Position numbers and translations under genes: made by a program. Of a DNA stretch of 64,000 nt, positions 58,141-64,000 are shown one piece after another (position 1 is the first letter of the stretch; every line of letters starts with the position of its first letter). The notes under the pieces are model-generated. The model made no database searches, had not been told where the DNA came from, and saw nothing but the letters and a program-made list of their open reading frames with translations. This DNA comes from Cristatella mucedo (Eukaryota > Bryozoa > Phylactolaemata > Cristatellidae), in NCBI GenBank assembly GCA_009760855.2, contig WPIO01000069.1:1408501-1472500 (forward strand). The letters are read 5' to 3'.

Positions 58141-58439
58141 TGTGCCTGCCTTAACGCCTATCACAGAGGGCTAAAACAAGAAATACTTTGCTCGGTTATC
58201 TTCATTAGGTTGCCCTGCATTGGAAAGTTATTAGAGACCGATATTGTTTGTTATTCCTGAGAAGAAACCACAAATCTTACCATATTTGACCGTTTTCAAG
58301 GCCAATGCAAAGTTAATATAAAAAGTCGCTAAATTATTTACCGTGGCTGATTCAGGGGTAATGCGATTTTGGTAGCGAATAAAAGTATCAGCAAGTCAGC
58401 TGCCAGTTATAATAAGGATAATAATAATAGCGAATATAT
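58141..58439. other. No recognised feature
   Basis: AT-rich, no long frame and no recognised repeat. Confidence 0.4.
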
Positions 58440-59880
58440 ACCGGTATAGTGCGACCTACGAACTCAACCTATTTCTAGGAGCTGTAAGTTCACCACAACG
58501 ATAAGTGATCGAATCGTAATGGCAGTGTTTTCAATGTAAGCAGTCACATCATATTAAAATAAGCTGTTCATACGGTCTCCAAGCAGATGCCGTTTAGGGG
58601 TGGCATATGCAGAGTCAGTTAGCATAAGCAAAACTAAGGCAAATCACTTGGACCCACTAAATGAAGTGAAAATTGATGCATTGTAATCTTCTTTCTAACT
58701 GCTGTCAAGTCACGGAATGCCGTTACACCAGTTTGAAGTGACTTCCGAATTTTGTTTGCATATGAACTAAATGCACGATATCCAAAGGATTTGATATTCC
58801 TAACAAGCTTAGGTACCCAGTTTCATTCAGGTAAGCTGGCCGTGCGATTTTAGCCTCCTACGTTAGTAGATCAAATGAGTGCGAAAGAGCCAAGAAATAA
58901 TGTGCCCTAACAGTTACGATCAGAACACTGAAGTCGAGATTTTGCTCGACTGGGAGAAAGTTCAGGTCAGAGAGAGGTGGTTTATCAAATTAGAGAGTAG
59001 ATTTAATTGCGTAAGTACTTTGGAAGTGAATTCCATAGTTTAGGACCTGAATAGCAAATGTTTCTGTCGCTAACGGTTTTAAGCAGAGGGGCACGAGGAG
59101 ACTAAAACTTGTGTAGCAGTTTAGCTAGGTATGAAGGAGCCAAGCCGTGGCTGGTCTTGTGGGTCTGCGGAATAACTTTATACTCTGTATCCATTGATCA
59201 ACCGGCAGCCATCCAAGCTCTTTCAACAGAGGGGACACATGGCCAAACCTCCGGGTTTTGAAAATAGTCTTGCAGCCACATTCACCACCAGCTGTAGTGA
59301 CCAAATGGCTATTTCGGTAGGCCAGGCAAATTGTTTCGCAATACTATACCTAAGACCGAACCAGACAGATGTTAAAGTCTTTGCTAGCAACCATTGAAGA
59401 CAGCTCCTAATCTTAGATAGAGATTGAACGTAGTAGCTACCAGTGGAGGCAGTCTTCCTAACAAAGTTTTCAATATTTGGGCAGTTGTCAAAGATAACAG
59501 CTAAGTTCCGAGTACACGGTGATGGTCGCACACCAGTATCGCCTATAGAAAAGAAGAAGAAGAAGAAAGTCTTCTAATCACATGATCCCGTGTAAGGCAG
59601 ACGCTTACCCCGGGAAAAGCCGGCAGCATAATTGTGAACCGCCTTTTATAATGTGGTCGCACTAGCCGTAGAACAACAAGCAGTGAGTTACAGAACTCGA
59701 GACGGGGCTTCAGAAATGTAAAGTCTAGTTTTGCTCTAGTTGCGTTGTCTAACCTAGTCCAATCTTAATTAACTAAATTTAGCTGAAAGTAGGCAAACTT
59801 GACTGTTAAGGTGAAGTAATAGGCTAATGAAAAGCCATTATGCAACAAAAGACCATGGGGATGTACACATGGCAGAACAA
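58440..59880 (-). mobile_element. LINE A copy interrupted by a LINE B fragment
   Basis: Low side (58440 to about 58988): reversed tail cgaactcaacctatttctaggagc, 3' UTR (ttaggggtggcatatgcagag), and coding region to gggagaaagttcaggtcagagagagg. After the LINE B segment, LINE A resumes near 59600-59880 (aacaagcagtgagttacagaactcgagacgggg; agctgaaagtaggcaaacttgactg). All frames broken. Confidence 0.6.
58989..59560 (-). mobile_element. LINE B fragment lacking its 3' end
   Basis: Reversed blocks: gagagtagatttaattgcgtaagtac, ctgaatagcaaatgtttctgtcgc, agccaagccgtggctggtcttgtggg and ctaatcttagatagagattgaacg. Frame 59223-59531 reads RNLAVIFDNCPNIENFVRKT and SLSKIRSC. Neither the terminal tail nor the preceding 3' UTR is present, so it is not a simple target-primed insertion. 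Confidence 0.7.
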
Positions 59881-60398
59881 CTGTCATGCTTATAGAGAAA
59901 GAGAGGGCGCATTTTAAGAGCCAGAGAACGAAGTTGTCCAACGGATGGTGGAGGAAAACGAGGAAGCTGAACTTGTAGTCTGTTCAGTCTTGAAGATTAT
60001 AGAGTGCTACGAATGTTTTATGACGCCAAATAACAAATGTAGCAAGGACTGCCGCCTTAATGTTTTCAGGCTTTCTGTGCAATTACAAGGCTGACTACCT
60101 GTCGCATTTGTTTACTTATTAATTTAAAAAAACATGCAAAATAATACCTCATACACTTCAGTTAAAGCGATGCTTTTTTACAATCCTTAGTAATTAAAGA
60201 ATATAACGTGAACCTAATTTGAAGAGCATGATTTGCAATTGTATTTTATTAAGTGGAAGGCGAGAATTGTTACCAAAGAATGTTTAACGAAAGATTACTC
60301 TTTTTTGCGATCTTTTTGTAAATTGGATCGGCAGTAAGGTATAAAATTTAAATCTTGTAATGACTTCTGGAGTCTCTGAATACATAGTTTATTATTGA
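59881..60398. other. No recognised feature
   Basis: AT-rich; nothing identified. Confidence 0.4.
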
Positions 60399-60578
60399 GC
60401 CACCTTAGCTCGGCTTCGTAGTTAACGTGCTTGCTTTCCACTAAAAACAACGTGAACGCATTTTAATAGAGCGATCGTGGGATTATATAATCAAAGGTTA
60501 GAGCCCTGCGGCATATTTAATGCTCTTGAGAAGATATTATATCGGCTTAGAATGCGTTACAAATGAATGATATATAAT
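60399..60578 (+). repeat. SINE-like sequence, degenerate
   Basis: ccttagctcggcttcgtagttaacgtgcttgc resembles the SINE head; gttagagccctgcggcatatttaatgctcttgag the box B and following part; acaaatgaatgatatataa the tail. Diverged, with an insertion in the middle. Confidence 0.45.
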
Positions 60579-61149
60579 TTAATAACTTTGTAAACTCGGT
60601 ATATTTTTCCATTAATGCTAATTCTCGGGAGCATCACTAGCATTAATGTAAGCATGCCCTCAAATCGCCGACTGAGCATGGTTCCTTTGGTGCTGCAACA
60701 TGAAACTGCCAAGGATTTCAACAGACCTTATGCATTTTCAGACAATTGGATCACTGTGGCTTTAGAAATTAACCTCAAGAAATACTGCATTCCCTACTCC
60801 TCATTAATAAGAAAGGCCTATCAGTTTAGTCTCAAGTCTCTCCTCTAACTGATGGATATAAATGACTCATCTAATGCACGTAGCATATCCGTAACTGCTG
60901 GTTAACTTTTTCTATCTAGTCTGTTTGCGTGTATGACAAAGATCGCAGCACTTTGATTTTGAAAGCATGCATATATCACAAAACATGCTGAGTTAAATTT
61001 TTCCAACACCAGATGATCAAGTTAGCCCAAGTCAAATTTTCCTGATATCAGCCACGTAAAATTAATAACTTGCTGCTTGCTTAGAAGGAGATCATGCATC
61101 CAAAATATTTCTCGTGTCGTAGAATGTTGGTTTTCCGACCTCACGTGTC
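60579..61149. other. No recognised feature
   Basis: A 77-residue plus frame (60615-60848) is present without motifs. Confidence 0.35.
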
Positions 61150-61490
61150 GCTGGTCCATGCCTCTGCATTGCTGTGAAACTCGGCAACTAGACTTGTCTG
61201 TCGTGAGCGTCAGCAACTGATACGTTACAACACTTCTAGCGGTAATCGCCGACCTGCATTGGCTCACCAGGAAGCCGGGCATCAATTTTTACGTTATGTG
61301 GCTCACTTGAAGTTCCCTTTACGTTCTCTTTCCATCCAACCTATGTATAGTACTAAGAAGCCAAACTAGGTATCATCTATGATATTACCCACCATTCAAT
61401 CCTGGTTCTCTTTGCAGCAAATATAAAGCTCCAGAAACAGATTGAGTTCTCTGGGGAGCTTTATCAAGAGCATTATTCATAGTTTTGTTA
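61150..61490 (+). mobile_element. LINE A 3' end, degenerate, internally deleted
   Basis: cggcaactagacttgtctgtcgtgagcgtc (ARLVCRER region), cgccgacctgcattggctcaccagg (DLHWL region), then a jump to the tail tttgcagcaaatataaagctccagaaacagattgagttctctgggg. Most of the C-terminal part and 3' UTR are deleted. Confidence 0.7.
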
Positions 61491-63016
61491 TTGCCACTGA
61501 CTTTACTGAGTCAAACCACGCATTTTTTCAAGAACCTGTTCAAGAAGCTAGAAAGAAATTAAGGATGGGACACAACTGCACAATTATTACTATTACAAAC
61601 ACTTTACTTGTTTCGTATGGGCATATTCTTTAGTGATTGCTCACATTTATTCATTTCAAATTGACAAGAAATTCACATGCTACACTACTTGGAAGAATAA
61701 GAGCGGTCATGTGAAAGATGCATGTAGAACGTTTCAACAATGTTTACGTCTGTCAGTGCAGCCTTACTGCTTACCTAGAACTATGGTACAGGTGGGATCT
61801 TGTAACCATTCTCTAGAAAATTATTACCAGCATTAGCTGAACTTCATTGATGTGTTTTTACGGCTACATTAATACTGTGTCAATTCCATAATTCCAGTTA
61901 TATTTTTGTGCCCTTCTGCCATTTTTAATGCTAGTACGTTTAGTAGCCCTGAAAAGGTAAAGTTGTCTCATGCATTTTGAGAAACAGGATATATACATTT
62001 TGAATATTTCAATATATAATTGTACCTTAGCTGGAGGAGTATTGCCTAATAATGATAATATTAATAAACAAAGATAACAGCCTAAAATACCAGAATGTCG
62101 GTCTAGGATGATTTGCATTTTAGCTTGGCAGTGCTAACTGATATACTTTAGCATGCATGTCTTCAGCAAACAGTAAGATTACGTGCATGGTTAGAGAAAA
62201 GTCAGTGAAGGGTGTTTGAGTTTTACCTTCCATTGTATTGTCATTGATCCATCTTATGTCACCATATCAGTTTTTTGTAATCTCTAGGCGATTGGAGGTT
62301 TGCAACTATTAGCATGACTTCCCAAATGGAGTTTTAAAGCATTTTGATTGGCAGCATAATGATCAAAGTCAGCTGACGAGTGCAACAATGATAATCTGGA
62401 GTCTTTTGGTAGCCAAGGGGTAAAGGTATGTTAAATATTGGAAGAGGACCGCAAATACATTACTTTATTTGATGAGAATGATATGCAGATTTTAAACGAA
62501 TTGGAAAAATGTGTCAGATGCCACGTTGAAGTAAGAGAGTCATTGCCTTTGAGTTTTCATCAATATAGAGAATTATATGGTAATGGCAAAAGCTCTTAAC
62601 ATGTTAGTCAATTACGAAAGTTTTTAAATGTTTTTAATTTCTTGTCCAGCATGGGTGTGGTCATCTTTTATAACGAAGCCCCAATTTTCGCAAAGTTAGT
62701 TCGTCCACTCGGAGGGATATTCATTTTAAGAGTTACGCTGGCCAGAATTGATTTAATAGTTATGCTTTTTTGGTTGCTAACGGTTCTAATTGCGATGGAA
62801 GATGGTATATTGTCTTCTGAACTTAATCATAATTTACATTTTTACATTGTGCACATCACCTCAAAGAAAGGATTTCATGCTTGCTGGTATTGGGCATGCT
62901 ACTAGAAATCATTTGATCTGGCTTTCTTTATGCTAAAGTAAGTATTAAGTGTCTGAAAAAACTTTCTAGAAAGACATGAGGTTTCTTAGTTGGACAAGCA
63001 AAACTATGATCTTTTT

Positions 63017-63019
<3 letters not shown>
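61491..63019. other. No recognised repeat; one exon-like plus frame
   Basis: A plus frame at 62652-62905 begins just after a strong acceptor (ttttaatttcttgtccag) and encodes a hydrophobic peptide (LIVMLFWLLTVLIAM) ending in TAG. If real it would be a terminal exon of a plus-strand gene with a membrane helix, but there is no other plus-strand exon to support it. Other frames (61442-61633, 61633-61836 plus; 61864-62118 minus) show no motifs. Confidence 0.25.

Positions 63020-63063
<44 letters not shown>
63020..63063. repeat. (CA)n(TA)n microsatellite
   Basis: acacacacacacac followed by an uninterrupted TA run. Confidence 0.9.
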
Positions 63064-63067
<4 letters not shown>

Positions 63068-63925
63068 TATACATATGAATTTGCTCTTAGGAAGTATTTC
63101 ATTTGATTCACTTGCTGCTTCGTATGATCGAACTTAACTCGAGAACAACTCGTCAGTTTAAAATCTAAATTGGTCACTTTCAATTTAAGTATCGCCTGGT
63201 CTCAAACAGTATTTAGTAAACAGCAAGCATTTGGAATATTCTTGAGGCATAAGATAGTAGCAACTGGCGGTAAATTAATCTGGACTAAAATGAGGTTACA
63301 TGCAATTATTCTAGCTAAACCTAATTCGCTATTGCATGGCTTATTGCTGTCTAATAATCCTTATTCCCGAAGTGCTTCTAAAAGGCAGTGGAACTGTGAG
63401 CACGCCTCTTTAAACGCCAACTGATAGCATACTGTTATTCCCAGAAGTGGATATATTCCAAAATTTGTAATAATAATAGTTAAAAATCCCAAAACTATGT
63501 TGAGTTGCTATCTATTTCATTCCAATCATTATAGTAGCCGATAAATTCGTTGCATGGCAAAACTTGAGTCAGAAGATTTTTATCAAGCAGGGTATCGATA
63601 CATCTTTTCCAGTCGCCAACAGTATCTAAATAGTTTCTTTCAGTGACTGCACTTATGTTTTACGTAATTGGAGCCATGGAAACGTATGTTGTCGCACTGG
63701 TGGATTCAAATATCTGTTTAAACGCCATATTCAAGCGCTTCTCCAGGTTTATCATGTCATTATCCCTTTGTTATTAGGATTAAAGTGGTATTGCAGTACA
63801 CATTGTAACTCGAAAATGTTACTAAATTAGAAATTAATAAAATAAATGCATGTATTATGGTTCTCTCTGACTGGTAAAAGGTATATAATTATTTACACTG
63901 AATAGATCAAGCCAAAGGTACTCAC
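63064..63925. other. No recognised feature
   Basis: AT-rich. A plus frame of 84 residues (63170-63424) shows no motif. Confidence 0.4.
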
Positions 63926-64000
63926 ACCATATTTGGATGGTATACGGTTTCGATTGAACAGAATTGGCATACGATGATGGCACAGACTGGCAAAGAGCGA
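63926..64000 (-). CDS. Putative exon running off the right edge, minus strand
   Basis: Minus-strand donor ATGGT|GTGAGTACC is strong, and the frame leaving a phase-1 junction is open to the window edge (24 codons; peptide includes SSYANSVQSKPYTIQIW). An acceptor-like cgctctttgccag lies at 63989-64000 in the same frame, so the exon may start there (phase 0) or continue beyond the window. In gene order the next supported exon is 50477-50844, with a 13 kb intron. Confidence 0.45.

Overview
This is an AT-rich, repeat-dominated stretch of a metazoan nuclear genome. Evidence for an animal: non-LTR retrotransposons of the CR1/L2 group on both strands, a tRNA-derived SINE, many AT and CT microsatellites, and isolated coding exons bounded by GT..AG splice sites. 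There are no bacterial-style operons. The species cannot be fixed from the sequence. The repeat types fit many invertebrates (flatworms, molluscs, other marine groups), and I see nothing decisive.

Most of the annotatable sequence is two LINE families. LINE A (L2/CR1-like) ends in a hairpin-bearing 3' tail followed by (ATT)n. About twenty pieces are present, the longest intact frame at 11682-12455 and the longest copy at 26530-28752. LINE B (CR1-like) ends in repeated ACATT. Its best copy (53548 to about 56640, minus strand) keeps an endonuclease and a reverse transcriptase in one continuous frame with about eleven stop codons and no frameshift. A roughly 150-base SINE (six copies, two degenerate) has a tRNA-like head and a 3' end resembling the LINE A tail. 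Several insertions are nested, with target-site duplications at 32106/32259, 37918/38451 and 44877/45466.

Underneath the repeats there are traces of at least one, probably two, split genes on the minus strand. The best exons are 63926-64000 (open at the window edge), 50477-50844 (ends in a membrane helix and stop), 46032-46351 (membrane helix plus cytoplasmic tail and stop), 36738-36788, 35534-35581, 20554-21021, 9703-9741 and 3038-3193. Every proposed 5' junction inside the window is phase 1, and all internal exons are multiples of three, the pattern of shuffled extracellular modules. The encoded segments look like secreted or cell-surface beta-sandwich (Ig/FN3-like) sequence, but I recognise no named protein. 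Introns would be 1 to 15 kb and filled with the LINEs and SINEs.

Other notable pieces: an interleaved inverted-repeat structure with long TA tracts at 22730-23160; an unexplained GGAG/CTCC-rich block around it and to its right (23161-25600); GC-richer blocks with broken reading frames at 1-1680 and 40640-42650; a 1.4 kb CT-rich simple-repeat block at 52140-53547; and a 138-base tandem duplication at 13275-13550. No rRNA, true tRNA, CRISPR or complete gene was found.
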